NCBI GenBank assembly: GCA_937884485.1
Contig: CALGCG010000031.1
Coordinates: 1-10,597 of the forward strand
DNA from: an uncultured Bacteroidales bacterium
GTDB lineage: Bacteria; Bacteroidota; Bacteroidia; Bacteroidales; P3
Direction of reading: 5' to 3'
DNA: 10,597 bases
Below the pieces are notes generated by a model. It saw only the letters and a list, made by a program, of their open reading frames with translations. It was not told where the DNA came from and did not search any database. The translations under genes were made by a program, and so were the position numbers. This document shows positions 1 to 6,766 of this stretch, one piece after another. How positions within the stretch are numbered: position 1 is the stretch's first letter; every line of letters begins with the position of its first letter.

Positions 1-2400
1 TTGCTTCACCCTCACCAAGATCGGGCAGCTCCGCTTCGGTATAAGTGCCACGGATATACTTCACAGCATCGTGAAGCTGATCGGCAAGCTCCAAGCCCTC
101 AATGGGTTCAACCGTGAAGTCCTGCTTGCCGTACTGTGTGCTCTCCGAGGTCTGCCGTCCGAGTATCATTTCGGGATGGTCAATGAAATAACTGTTGATG
201 GCAAAGCCGTCATCGTTCTTGCCAAGGTGTACCCAATCGGGTTCGATGATCCGCGGACGTTCGCGTTTTTGCAGAAACAGGATATCCGTAACAACATCCG
301 TGCCGGCATTTTTCTTGAACGCATTGTTGGGAAGACGGATAGCGCCCACAAGATCAGCAAGCTGAGCAATGTATTCTCTGGTTGCAGTGCTCTGCTTGTC
401 CATGGTTCCACTTGATGTGATAACAGCAACAACACCTCCAGGACGTACCTGGTCAAGGGATTTTGCTATAAAGTAGTCATGAATCTGGAAATGGTGCTTG
501 TCGTACCGGCGGTCAGGAACCTGATAATTTCCAAAAGGCACGTTTCCAATAGCAACATCAAAGAAGTCATCCGGATAATTGGTTCTTTCAAAACCATCAA
601 TCGTGATATTGGCTTTCTGATAGAGCTGTTTAGCAATCCTGCCGGTGATGGAATCCAGTTCCACACCGTAAAGATTGCTTCCAGACATTTCTTTCGGAAG
701 GCAGCCAAAGAAGTTACCGATACCGCAGGACGGTTCCAGTACATTTCCCTTGGTAAATCCCATGTTTCCAAGTGCTTCATACATGGCTTTGATGATGATC
801 GGTGAGGTATAGTGTGCATTTAATACAGAAGAACGGGCAGCCTCATATTCCTGCGGGGAGAGCAGTCCTTTCAGTTCTGTATATTCGTTTGACCATGCCG
901 GTTTGCTATCGTCAAAGGCATCAGCAATGCCGCCCCATCCAACGTAACGGGAGAGTACGGCCTGCTCTTCGGGAGTTGCAAGGCGGTCAGCAGATTCCAA
1001 TTCCTGTAGCAACTTGATTGCTTCGATATTGGCACGGAACTTTGCTTTCGGACCGCCGACAGCATAATCTTCATCAGTAATCGTGAAGTTTTTTGGTGTA
1101 TGAACAACAGGAATTTCCGGTTCTGTTACAACTTCAACGATTTCCGGAGTGTCTTCTGTTGTTTCCGTAGTTGTTTCTTCCGGTACAGCATTATGAGGGA
1201 TTTCTGGCTCTTCCATTTGTTCTGCAGGTTTCGCTGCTTCTAAAATGGCAACATCCTGACGCACATTCTCCAGATAATCATTGGCAAGCCATTCATCATC
1301 AAAGTATTCTGTTACGCCATCAGAATCGACATAGAAAGCGCTGGTCAGTTCATCCCAGACTGCATAATGTCCATCTTCGGTATCGACTACTGCAAAACGC
1401 TCATCCACGCTCTCAAGATTGGTAACACCCGTTTCCTGAGTAATATCAACTGCGTCTACAACAATAGAATCCTGTTCTTCAATGATGTTTTTGACATATT
1501 CCAGAGGTTCCACACGGCTGATCGGGAATTCCATGGCACGGAAGAACGTGAGGTCAGTCATGCTGACTTTCCCAGTCTGGAAATCAACACTGTCTACTTT
1601 GAAATCTCTGTCATCGATCTTTATTTCCGAGCCGACAGGGATATAGTCTTTTGCAAGCAGTTCTTTGGTCAGCGCATGGGTATGGTCTGCCTGTTCACCA
1701 ACAAGGTAAACGTCTTTACCATTTTTCCAGAGCTGATTGGCGTGGGATGCCCATTCATCGGAACGAAAACCGGTAACAGCAACAGTGCCACCGCCTACCA
1801 GTTCTTTTTCCAGAACCTTATGGCCAAGGAGCGCTGCAACAACTTTGGCATCTTCAGCGTAGAACTCATAGTAGCCGTGCTGTTCAAAACCGACCAGATG
1901 ATCTGGATGATGCGCTTTGATATCGTTATATTCACCCTGGGCTGCAAGTTTTAATGGCTGCAGGGTCTCTGCGGTAAGTTCAACTGGTCTTTGGATTGGT
2001 TCTGCAGGAGCATCGATTTCTTCTATGGAATTATCCAGAAAATCGGATATGGACATCTGGCCGTCATCTTTTTGTTTCCGTTCTCTTTTGGGAGCCGGAG
2101 CACGGTCGAATGACTGCACGTTAGGTTTAGAAACAGGAATCGTTTTATCGAACTTTTCCTGATTAGGGAATAGATCCAAGGTTCCATCACGGTAATCCTG
2201 GGCGGCTTTCAGCCGTTCCTGGCAGAACTGATTATTCCTGTCACTTGTGGGCAGTTCGTCATATTCCTTTTCCATGAGGGAAACAAGATGTGCAAATTGT
2301 TCCGTGTCCTGTACAACAGGCCGCAGTGCTTTGGCGGCATCCCAATAGTTAAAGAGATCGACCTGCAGTAACGGGTCACGTTCCTCTTTCTTATTAAAAG
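1..2400 (-). CDS. ICE-type N6-adenine DNA methylase / SNF2 helicase protein, partial at both ends
   Basis: One minus-strand frame stays open from about 2425 to the left edge (about 800 codons). In reading order it contains: a segment resembling MutS domain I (about 1930-1690, with the words YYEFYAEDA and VAVTGF); a further accessory region; an acidic Glu/Thr/Pro-rich linker (about 1228-1095); and an N6-adenine methyltransferase domain. The methyltransferase has YVGWGG (about 947-915), SAM-binding motif I VLEPSCGIGNFFG (742-704) and motif IV GNVPFG (547-530), where other methylases have NPPF/Y. LGRQTSESTQYG-like text follows near the left edge. This order is that of the giant (often over 2000 aa) methylase-helicase proteins of Bacillota conjugative elements; the helicase half would lie left of the window. 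The N-terminus is missing: on the right the frame runs into antisense of rpmE2, so no genuine start can be assigned. The family probably modifies or protects element DNA during transfer, which is inference. Confidence 0.88.
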
Positions 2401-2407
2401 GAAGAAA
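2385..2407. other. Junction between ICE-like DNA and Bacteroidota chromosome
   Basis: To the left is the interior of a Bacillota-type mobile-element gene; at 2408 a Bacteroidota ribosomal protein gene begins. The methylase frame is cut without its N-terminus, and rpmE2 is left with only a short AAAGGAAGAAA leader and no visible promoter. No inverted repeat, target duplication, attachment site or integrase marks the border. I read this as an assembly or amplification chimera, or less likely as an illegitimate recombination scar. The exact base is uncertain. Confidence 0.6.
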
Positions 2408-2671
2408 ATGAAAAAAGGAATCCATCCCGAAAACTATCGCCTCGTGGTGTTTAAAGACATGTCTAACGACACGATGATCCTCACCAAGAGCTGTGCCAAC
2501 ACCAAAGAGACCGTCACCTATACCGATGGCAAGGAGTATCCCGTGGTGAAACTCGAAATCTCGAACACCTCGCACCCCTTCTTCACCGGCAAGCTGAAGC
2601 TCGTTGACACCGCCGGTCGCGTCGACAAGTTCATGAACAAGTACAAACGCTACTCCAAGAAGGCTGAGTAA
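2408..2671 (+). CDS. rpmE2: 50S ribosomal protein L31, type B
   Basis: This 87-residue protein begins MKKGIHPENYRLVVFKD and ends with the basic tail NKYKRYSKKAE, a full-length match in pattern to type B L31, a component of the large ribosomal subunit. Type B L31 lacks the CxxC zinc-binding cysteines of type A; here only one cysteine (in KSCAN) is present, so it should not need zinc. In many bacteria the B form replaces the zinc form when zinc is scarce, but in Bacteroidota it is usually the only L31. The start is fixed by the conserved MKKGIHP and by a purine-rich AAGGAAG just before it. A hairpin terminator follows at 2713. No promoter is visible because the upstream DNA appears foreign. Confidence 0.95.
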   Translation: MKKGIHPENYRLVVFKDMSNDTMILTKSCANTKETVTYTDGKEYPVVKLEISNTSHPFFTGKLKLVDTAGRVDKFMNKYKRYSKKAE

Positions 2672-2712
2672 GAAGAAAAAGGTAATTTGTTTTAGATTTT
2701 TAGATCTGGATA

Positions 2713-2737
2713 CCCCGCCCTCTGAGGCGGGGTTTTC
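2713..2737 (+). terminator. Rho-independent terminator after rpmE2
   Basis: CCCCGCC (2713-2719) pairs perfectly with GGCGGGG (2726-2732) around a six-base loop, followed by TTTTC. It lies 41 bases after the rpmE2 stop codon and should end its transcript. Confidence 0.85.
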
Positions 2738-2889
2738 TATTAGTTTCGAGCGTTTTTTGCTGCAAGTTGGGAAGCATCTGCATGTCAATTTTTGCATCAC
2801 TCCTCCCCTCAATAATAGCTTTTTTTCCGAATTCAAACATCATTTTCATGATTTTTTTAGCACATATACAACTGAAAATCAGCATACAT
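2738..2889. other. AT-rich intergenic stretch, no gene seen
   Basis: Between the rpmE2 terminator and the lipoprotein promoter I find no coding frame with convincing composition, no RNA gene and no mobile-element end. The minus-strand frame across it encodes a low-complexity Phe/Ile-rich product overlapping the terminator and looks spurious. Confidence 0.5.
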
Positions 2890-2931
2890 ATAAAAAATAA
2901 AATATAAAATATAAAAAATAAAATATAAAAA
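2890..2931. repeat. Two tandem copies of a 21-bp A/T-only repeat
   Basis: Bases 2890-2910 and 2911-2931 are identical at 20 of 21 positions, and both consist only of A and T (ATAAAAAATAAAATATAAAA plus one base). They end 25 bases before the putative -7 box of the lipoprotein operon, so they could act as an UP-like or bent upstream element. Slippage duplication of AT-rich DNA is the simple explanation. Confidence 0.75.
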
Positions 2932-2956
2932 TAATGGATGATTGAAAAAAAAGATA

Positions 2957-2964
2957 TATCTTTG
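2957..2964 (+). promoter_or_regulatory. Bacteroidetes-type -7 box for the lipoprotein pair
   Basis: TATCTTTG matches the Bacteroidetes consensus TAnnTTTG. It would start transcription near 2971, leaving a leader of about 46 bases before the ATG at 3017. No TTTG -33 box stands at the usual 19-21 base spacing; the nearest TTG (2942-2944) is only 12 bases away, so the promoter is half supported. Confidence 0.5.
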
Positions 2965-3016
2965 CCGCCGAAAACGACGTCGTAAATTAAATTTAATGTA
3001 TCACAAAACAATTATC

Positions 3017-3646
3017 ATGAAAAGACTCATTAAAAAATTCGGATTAGTTGCTATTTTAGCAATCGGCACAGCATCTGTAATGATTGCATGCGCAAAAGAA
3101 GATGCCACATCTATTGACGCATCAACCCCAAAGGCCAGACCCACTATCGGACAAATAGCCAAATTACTTGGCATAAAACCCGAGGCAATAGTCAAAGTCC
3201 AATATCGAGATGGTGTTTACCATAAAAAAGAGACGTTTCATCCGAATGGTACAGTTGCTTCTCGCGAGGTTTGGTGTGACAAACCGTATAATGTATCCTG
3301 CTATACTGAAGTATATGTCCGAGTAGGCACAAAGTCGTCCACTTCAGACACTGCATCTAATGGATTTATTGGCATACGTTCAGACAACCTAGGTGAACCA
3401 ACCTCCATTGTTTTGATTTTTGACAAGAATGACCTTAGCGATTTTGCATGGATTCAAAACAATGTTGTGCATTTCCATAACGACCATCCCCTCGTCAACC
3501 TAAATCTCATAGACGGTTTTGACAACAACAAAACCGTCTTCGTGAAGAAAGGTTCTTACCATCTTACCGAGCAGGAAGGAATTCTATATGTGGATCTCCC
3601 AGTCTCATCTCTCATCGTTGAGGATGGTATAACCATTGCGATATGA
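3017..3646 (+). CDS. Hypothetical lipoprotein, first gene of a two-gene operon
   Basis: Starting at the ATG at 3017 the product has 209 residues: a basic MKRLIKKF start, a hydrophobic stretch, and a lipobox-like VMIAC with the lipidated cysteine at residue 25. It should be exported and anchored in the membrane. A longer frame from a TTG at 2942 would add an arginine/lysine-rich stretch that hides the signal and overlaps the promoter, so I reject it. The mature part is polar, with KVQYRDG, NGTVASREVWCDK and a C-terminal EDGITIAI. I do not recognise the family. The stop overlaps the start of the next gene (ATGA, 3643-3646), which implies translational coupling. Base composition is clearly more AT-rich than ogt downstream, suggesting acquired or fast-evolving DNA. 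Confidence 0.75.
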   Translation: MKRLIKKFGLVAILAIGTASVMIACAKEDATSIDASTPKARPTIGQIAKLLGIKPEAIVKVQYRDGVYHKKETFHPNGTVASREVWCDKPYNVSCYTEVYVRVGTKSSTSDTASNGFIGIRSDNLGEPTSIVLIFDKNDLSDFAWIQNNVVHFHNDHPLVNLNLIDGFDNNKTVFVKKGSYHLTEQEGILYVDLPVSSLIVEDGITIAI

Positions 3647-4275
3647 AAAAGACACTTTTCATCCTGTTGATTGGTGCGTGTATAGCCAGCTGTACACGCA
3701 CCAACAAACAGACATACAATGTTCCCCCTGATAAGTATATTGAGTTGGAGCAGATTGCCAATCTATGCATACCTGACACCACCCACAAAAAGGCCTTGGT
3801 ATTCTGCAGTCCGTACTGTTATGGTTGTAAACTCCGCTTCAATGAAAAATACAAGCCTATATTGGATACTATTGACACCTCTCAGTGGCGCATCTATTTC
3901 ATCGTTTCGGTCGATAGTGTTGATACACTGAATTACGATATGTTGATGCAAGATTGTGCCCAAATAGGGGTGGATACCCATCACACGTACATTTGGAGGC
4001 AACGGGGTTACCCCGAGGACTACAACCAAGTAATCAGCCTCTTTCACACAACGTACCCTTTGGAAAATACCATGAGCGGTGTTCCTCGAGTTCTCCTGCT
4101 GGACGAAAGAAACTATATTGCATCTATAAAAACATATCCATACGAAAGCTATTTCTCTGGCGACAAAGACACCTTTTGGTATGAGCCTCGGGAGTTCGGT
4201 GATTTTGGCTGGGAAGCCCTAAATGATTTTCAAATGGGAGATACATGTTGTCAAATAGTACGGAAAGTACAGTAA
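3643..4275 (+). CDS. Thioredoxin-like lipoprotein with CYGC motif
   Basis: This 210-residue protein opens MKKTLFILLIGACIASCT, a lipoprotein signal with two candidate cysteines (13 and 17; 17 follows IAS and fits better). The mature domain has LVFCSPYCYGCK with a CxxC at residues 59-62 after a predicted beta strand, then RIYFIVSVD, and GVPRVLLLD with a proline at 148 in the place of the thioredoxin cis-proline. These three marks support a thioredoxin fold, probably a membrane-anchored periplasmic disulfide or redox protein. Similarity to classical TlpA (WCxxC) is weak, and extra cysteines (42, 55, 105) and a CC near the C-terminus are unusual. It is translationally coupled to the preceding lipoprotein and followed by a terminator, so the two form a closed unit. 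The specific partner is unknown. Confidence 0.78.
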   Translation: MKKTLFILLIGACIASCTRTNKQTYNVPPDKYIELEQIANLCIPDTTHKKALVFCSPYCYGCKLRFNEKYKPILDTIDTSQWRIYFIVSVDSVDTLNYDMLMQDCAQIGVDTHHTYIWRQRGYPEDYNQVISLFHTTYPLENTMSGVPRVLLLDERNYIASIKTYPYESYFSGDKDTFWYEPREFGDFGWEALNDFQMGDTCCQIVRKVQ

Positions 4276-4290
4276 ACACAAGATAGGAGA

Positions 4291-4312
4291 CCTGCTTCCA
4301 CGGCAGGGTTTT
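4291..4312 (+). terminator. Terminator after the lipoprotein pair
   Basis: CCTGC (4291-4295) pairs with GCAGG (4303-4307) around a seven-base loop, followed by GTTTTCTT. An outer ACAAG/CTTGT pairing may extend it. It lies just past the stop codon at 4275. Confidence 0.65.
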
Positions 4313-4335
4313 CTTGTACAATAAGGATTTCCGCC

Positions 4336-4896
4336 ATGGACGAGACGCATATCTACACCATTCGCTGCAAGTTTCCGGTCGGCGAGCTGGAGCTGGGCTC
4401 CATCGGCGACCGCCTGTGCCTGAGCCTGTGGCCTCATTCCGTTCACTATGAGGCTATTCGCCGACGGCTGTCGAAGGGGTTCGGCGCCGCGATTGTCGAC
4501 GGGCAGTGGACCGACGTGCTGCGCGAGGCTGTGGAGGAGCTGCGGCAGAACTTCTTCCGCGCCAGCGACATGAACCCCCTGCCGCTGCGCACCTTCGGCA
4601 CCGAGCTGCAGCAGGAGGTGTGGCGCCAGGTGGCCCGCATACCGGTGGGCTGCACCGTGAGTTACAGCGAGCTGGCCGCCCTGGCGGGGCACCCCACGGC
4701 GGTGCGTGCCGTGGCCAGCGCCGTGGGGGCCAACGCACTGAACCTCTTCGTCCCCTGCCACCGTGTGCTGCCTGCCGACGGCTCGCTGGGCAACTACGCC
4801 GGGCTGCCCTACTGCAAGTACCGCCTGCTGCGCATGGAGGGCGTGGACATCGAGTACCGCCGCCGGGTGCCGTATGGGCACAATAGTGTTGGATAA
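4336..4896 (+). CDS. ogt: Methylated-DNA--[protein]-cysteine S-methyltransferase
   Basis: The 186-residue protein has the full signature of the O6-alkylguanine-DNA alkyltransferase family. A divergent N-terminal domain is followed by FGTELQQEVWRQVARIPVG, the helix-turn-helix region SYSELAALAGHPTAVRAV with the nucleotide-flipping arginine at 124, and the active-site PCHRV with the acceptor cysteine at 141, then LGNYAGLPYCKYRLL. It repairs O6-methylguanine (and O4-methylthymine) by suicidal transfer of the alkyl group to cysteine 141. The usual NP before the active site is NA here, and the usual RAVG is RAVA; both are mild departures. The start at 4336 gives the normal length. The gene is very GC-rich compared with the lipoprotein genes before it. 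No clear promoter is visible in the 60-base gap; a terminator follows. Confidence 0.93.
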   Translation: MDETHIYTIRCKFPVGELELGSIGDRLCLSLWPHSVHYEAIRRRLSKGFGAAIVDGQWTDVLREAVEELRQNFFRASDMNPLPLRTFGTELQQEVWRQVARIPVGCTVSYSELAALAGHPTAVRAVASAVGANALNLFVPCHRVLPADGSLGNYAGLPYCKYRLLRMEGVDIEYRRRVPYGHNSVG

Positions 4897-4899
4897 AAA

Positions 4900-4940
4900 A
4901 AAAGAGGCCGCCCGAGTTGAAATCAGGCGGCTTTTTTTTT
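4900..4940 (+). terminator. Terminator after ogt
   Basis: GCCGCC (4907-4912) pairs with GGCGGC (4926-4931), preceded by a run of A and followed by nine T, with a 13-base loop. The A run before the stem and T run after it would let it work in both directions, but only ogt faces it. Confidence 0.85.
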
Positions 4941-4968
4941 GTGATTTAACAAAATTTTGCTATATTTG
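4938..4968 (+). promoter_or_regulatory. Bacteroidetes-type promoter for the DUF5362-like gene
   Basis: TTTG (4938-4941), 19 bases, then TATATTTG (4961-4968) matches the consensus TTTG-N19-TAnnTTTG. Transcription would start near 4975, about 53 bases before the ATG at 5028. The -33 box overlaps the T tract of the ogt terminator. Confidence 0.75.
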
Positions 4969-5027
4969 CAAAACGTACTCTATCTTTTAAATGTACGCAA
5001 AATATTAACAATTAAACACATAAGATT

Positions 5028-5486
5028 ATGGAAGAACAAAATTTAAGACTTCAGGAAGAGGCCAAGCAGTATGTCCGCTCGATGGGACGCTGGTACAAAT
5101 TCTTCGGCATCCTCAGCATTGTCGGTTGCGTTTTCATGGTTTTGGGCGCCATCATGATGTTTGCCATGGGCGGCATGATGGACGAAGTCATGGAGAATGC
5201 CGAAATGTACAATACCTCGGGCTTCGGCGCCATGTCGATGTCCTTGATAGCTGTTTTCTACCTTGCCGGTGCCGGACTGAATGTCCCCATCATCATCTAT
5301 ATGCTGCGCGGCGCCAAGGCCGCCGAGACGGCCGTGGCGCTGAACAGCAATGAAGCTGCGTTGAGTTTCCTCGCCAACAGCAAGAGCTACTGGAAATATT
5401 ACGGCATCCTGACCATCGTGGTGCTGGCAATCTGCATCATAGCGGTGCCTGTCTCCATCATCGCGGTGGCTGCCGCCGCTCTTTAG
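5028..5486 (+). CDS. Small inner-membrane protein, DUF5362-like
   Basis: The 152-residue product starts with a charged, probably cytoplasmic stretch (MEEQNLRLQEEAKQYV) and has three hydrophobic segments at about 24-48, 68-92 and 124-149. A methionine-rich FAMGGMMDEVMENAEM loop follows the first. The second segment and following linker (IIIYMLRGAKAAETAVALNS) and the KYYGILTIVVL start of the last helix resemble the DUF5362 proteins of Bacteroidota, whose function is unknown. That assignment is from memory of the pattern and is moderate. It has its own promoter and is single; its stop codon overlaps that of the convergent peroxidase gene by four bases (5483-5486). The C-terminus is almost pure alanine/valine/isoleucine and ends in the membrane. 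Confidence 0.8.
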   Translation: MEEQNLRLQEEAKQYVRSMGRWYKFFGILSIVGCVFMVLGAIMMFAMGGMMDEVMENAEMYNTSGFGAMSMSLIAVFYLAGAGLNVPIIIYMLRGAKAAETAVALNSNEAALSFLANSKSYWKYYGILTIVVLAICIIAVPVSIIAVAAAAL

Positions 5487-6139
5487 CGGAGCAGCTCGGC
5501 GACGGCGTCGTTCACTGCCGACATGGGGTCGGTGGGTTCGAAGCGGCGCACCACATTACCCTGACGGTCGATGAGGAACTTGGTGAAGTTCCACTTGATG
5601 TCAGGGTTTTTGTCGTATTCGGGGTCCTGCTGGCGGAACATCTTGTCGAGGTAGGCGCCGCGGGGGTCGGTGGTGTCGAAGCCGCCGAAGGGGGCCTTGG
5701 CTTTCAGCCACTGGTAGAGGGCCGCGGCGGAGTCGCCGTTGACGTCGATTTTGGCCATTTGGGCGAAGGTGGTGTTGTAGGTGCCGGTGCAGAAGGCATG
5801 GATTTCCTCGTTGCTGCCGGGGGCCTGCTGGCCGAACTGGTTGCAGGGGAAGTCCAGAATCTCCAGGCCGCGGCCGTTGTAGGCGGCGTAGAGCTTCTGC
5901 AACTCCTCGTACTGGGGCGTGAAGCCGCACTCCGTGGCGGTGTTCACCACCAGCACCACTTTGCCCTTGAGGGTGGCGAGGTCGACGGTGTCGCCGTTGC
6001 CGTCAACGGCGCCGAAGGCGTAGAGGTTGTCGGTCGGCACGGTCCCGGTGGTGTCGGGGCACTCGGTCTTCTGTTGCTTGCATGCGCCCATCAGGGCGAC
6101 AACGGCCATCGCGATGGCCATGAGTTTGATGCGTTTCAT
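5483..6139 (-). CDS. Glutathione peroxidase family lipoprotein
   Basis: From the ATG at 6139 the protein has 218 residues. It opens with a lipoprotein signal (MKRIKLMAIAMAVVALMGAC, lipid cysteine 20), followed by a complete GPx domain. Family marks are NTATECGFTPQYEEL with the peroxidatic cysteine 71, FPCNQFG with glutamine 101, AFC with a candidate resolving cysteine 117, and KWNFTKFL with tryptophan 183 and asparagine 184. The residue at 71 is cysteine, not selenocysteine, so it is likely a thioredoxin-type thiol peroxidase that reduces hydrogen or lipid peroxides, here tethered outside the cytoplasm. A longer frame begins at 6205 but would mask the signal and cross the promoter. A promoter lies at 6181-6210. 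It converges on the DUF5362-like gene with a four-base stop overlap and no separate terminator. Confidence 0.93.
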   Translation of the reverse strand: MKRIKLMAIAMAVVALMGACKQQKTECPDTTGTVPTDNLYAFGAVDGNGDTVDLATLKGKVVLVVNTATECGFTPQYEELQKLYAAYNGRGLEILDFPCNQFGQQAPGSNEEIHAFCTGTYNTTFAQMAKIDVNGDSAAALYQWLKAKAPFGGFDTTDPRGAYLDKMFRQQDPEYDKNPDIKWNFTKFLIDRQGNVVRRFEPTDPMSAVNDAVAELLR

Positions 6140-6180
6140 TGTGTGGTTTCTTGTTTGTTGATGAATGATTTTTCGCGCTG

Positions 6181-6210
6181 CAAAAGTACAACTATTTTCC
6201 GACATGGCAA
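6181..6210 (-). promoter_or_regulatory. Promoter of the glutathione peroxidase gene
   Basis: Read on the minus strand: TTG (6210-6208), 19 bases, TACTTTTG (6188-6181). This fits the Bacteroidetes consensus and gives a leader of roughly 35 bases to the ATG at 6139. Confidence 0.75.
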
Positions 6211-6228
6211 CGATTTAGAAAAAAAAAT

Positions 6229-6259
6229 TTTGCCATGTCGTCAAAAAGGTGTACTTTTG
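6229..6259 (+). promoter_or_regulatory. Promoter of tRNA-Ser
   Basis: TTTG (6229-6232), 19 bases, TACTTTTG (6252-6259) fits the Bacteroidetes consensus. Transcription would begin about 12 bases before the mature tRNA. The transcript may continue into the Nudix gene and serS, since no terminator is visible until 8112. Confidence 0.78.
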
Positions 6260-6277
6260 CATTTTCAAACACCAACC

Positions 6278-6362
6278 GGAGAGATGGCAGAGCGGTCGAT
6301 TGCGGCGGTCTTGAAAACCGTTGACCTGCGAGGGTCCGGGGGTTCGAATCCCTCTCTCTCCG
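6278..6362 (+). tRNA. tRNA-Ser, anticodon UGA
   Basis: The acceptor stem GGAGAGA (6278-6284) pairs with TCTCTCC (6355-6361), followed by discriminator G at 6362. The anticodon arm carries the loop CTTGAAA with TGA at 6312-6314. A long variable arm, typical of serine tRNA, precedes the T arm with GGTTCGAATCC. It reads UCA and related serine codons. CCA is not encoded (GCTCA follows), so it must be added by the CCA enzyme. The gene for the cognate synthetase lies 460 bases downstream. Confidence 0.95.
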
Positions 6363-6379
6363 CTCAATAACAGCAGGAT

Positions 6380-6766
6380 ATGAACAAGACTGTGAATGTT
6401 GTGGCCGGCGCTATTGTGAGCGCCGGTCGTCTTTTTGCCACGCAGCGCGGCTACGGCGATTGGGCCGGATGGTGGGAGTTTCCCGGCGGCAAGATTGAGC
6501 CCGGCGAGGCCCCCGCGGAGGCCCTGCGGCGCGAACTGCGCGAGGAGCTTGCGCTCGAGGTGAGGGTGGGGGAGGAGGTGGCCCGCGTGGAATACGACTA
6601 CCCCAAGTTCCACCTCTCCATGCGCCTCTTCCTTTGCACCCCCGAGGGCGAGCCCACGCTCAGGGAACACTCCGCCGCCCGCTGGCTGTCGAAGGACGAA
6701 CTGGAGGCCGTCCGCTGGCTCCCCGCCGACATCGAAGCGGTCGGCACACTGAAAAAGTTTCTCTGA
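6380..6766 (+). CDS. MutT-like Nudix hydrolase
   Basis: This 128-residue, single-domain protein has the layout of MutT: VNVVAGAIV at the start, WEFPGGKIEPGE, and the Nudix box at residues 37-59 with G37, E43, R51, E52, E55 and E56 in place. These bind the metal and hydrolyse a nucleoside diphosphate-X bond. The glycine expected near the end of the box is alanine 58 (EELAL). Length and the WWEFPGGK signature favour a pool-cleaning role such as 8-oxo-dGTP hydrolysis, but the substrate cannot be proved. The ATG at 6380 follows AGCAGGAT and lies only 17 bases after the tRNA, so the two are probably cotranscribed. Very GC-rich, like serS and gpx. Confidence 0.9.
   Translation: MNKTVNVVAGAIVSAGRLFATQRGYGDWAGWWEFPGGKIEPGEAPAEALRRELREELALEVRVGEEVARVEYDYPKFHLSMRLFLCTPEGEPTLREHSAARWLSKDELEAVRWLPADIEAVGTLKKFL

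Larger units (their letters stand above)
6179..6261. repeat. Inverted repeat formed by mirrored divergent promoters
   Basis: The arms 6179-6210 and 6230-6261 are inverted copies identical at 28 of 32 positions, separated by 19 A-rich bases and centred on 6220. The inner 11 bases of each arm (CGACATGGCAA and its complement) are perfect. Both -33 and both -7 boxes occupy matching places in the two arms. Confidence 0.85.

Noticed and set aside
1367..1954. Plus-strand frame of 195 codons
   Set aside because: It is antisense to the methylase frame, which has clear family motifs throughout; the plus-strand product shows none.
2700..3011. Minus-strand frame of 103 codons over the rpmE2 terminator and AT-rich gap
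   Set aside because: It covers a perfect terminator hairpin, encodes a Phe/Ile low-complexity middle from A/T repeats, and has no recognisable domain.
2942..3016. N-terminal extension of the first lipoprotein from a TTG codon
   Set aside because: It would put a highly basic stretch before a clear lipoprotein signal and overlap the TATCTTTG promoter box; the ATG at 3017 is better.
4219..4881. Minus-strand frame of 220 codons opposite ogt
   Set aside because: Shadow of a GC-rich gene with a complete active-site signature on the other strand; it also crosses a terminator.
6140..6205. Upstream start for the glutathione peroxidase
   Set aside because: The extension covers the promoter -7 box and buries the lipoprotein signal that begins at 6139.
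6362..6366. Encoded CCA tail on tRNA-Ser
   Set aside because: The bases after the discriminator are CTCA, so CCA is not encoded.
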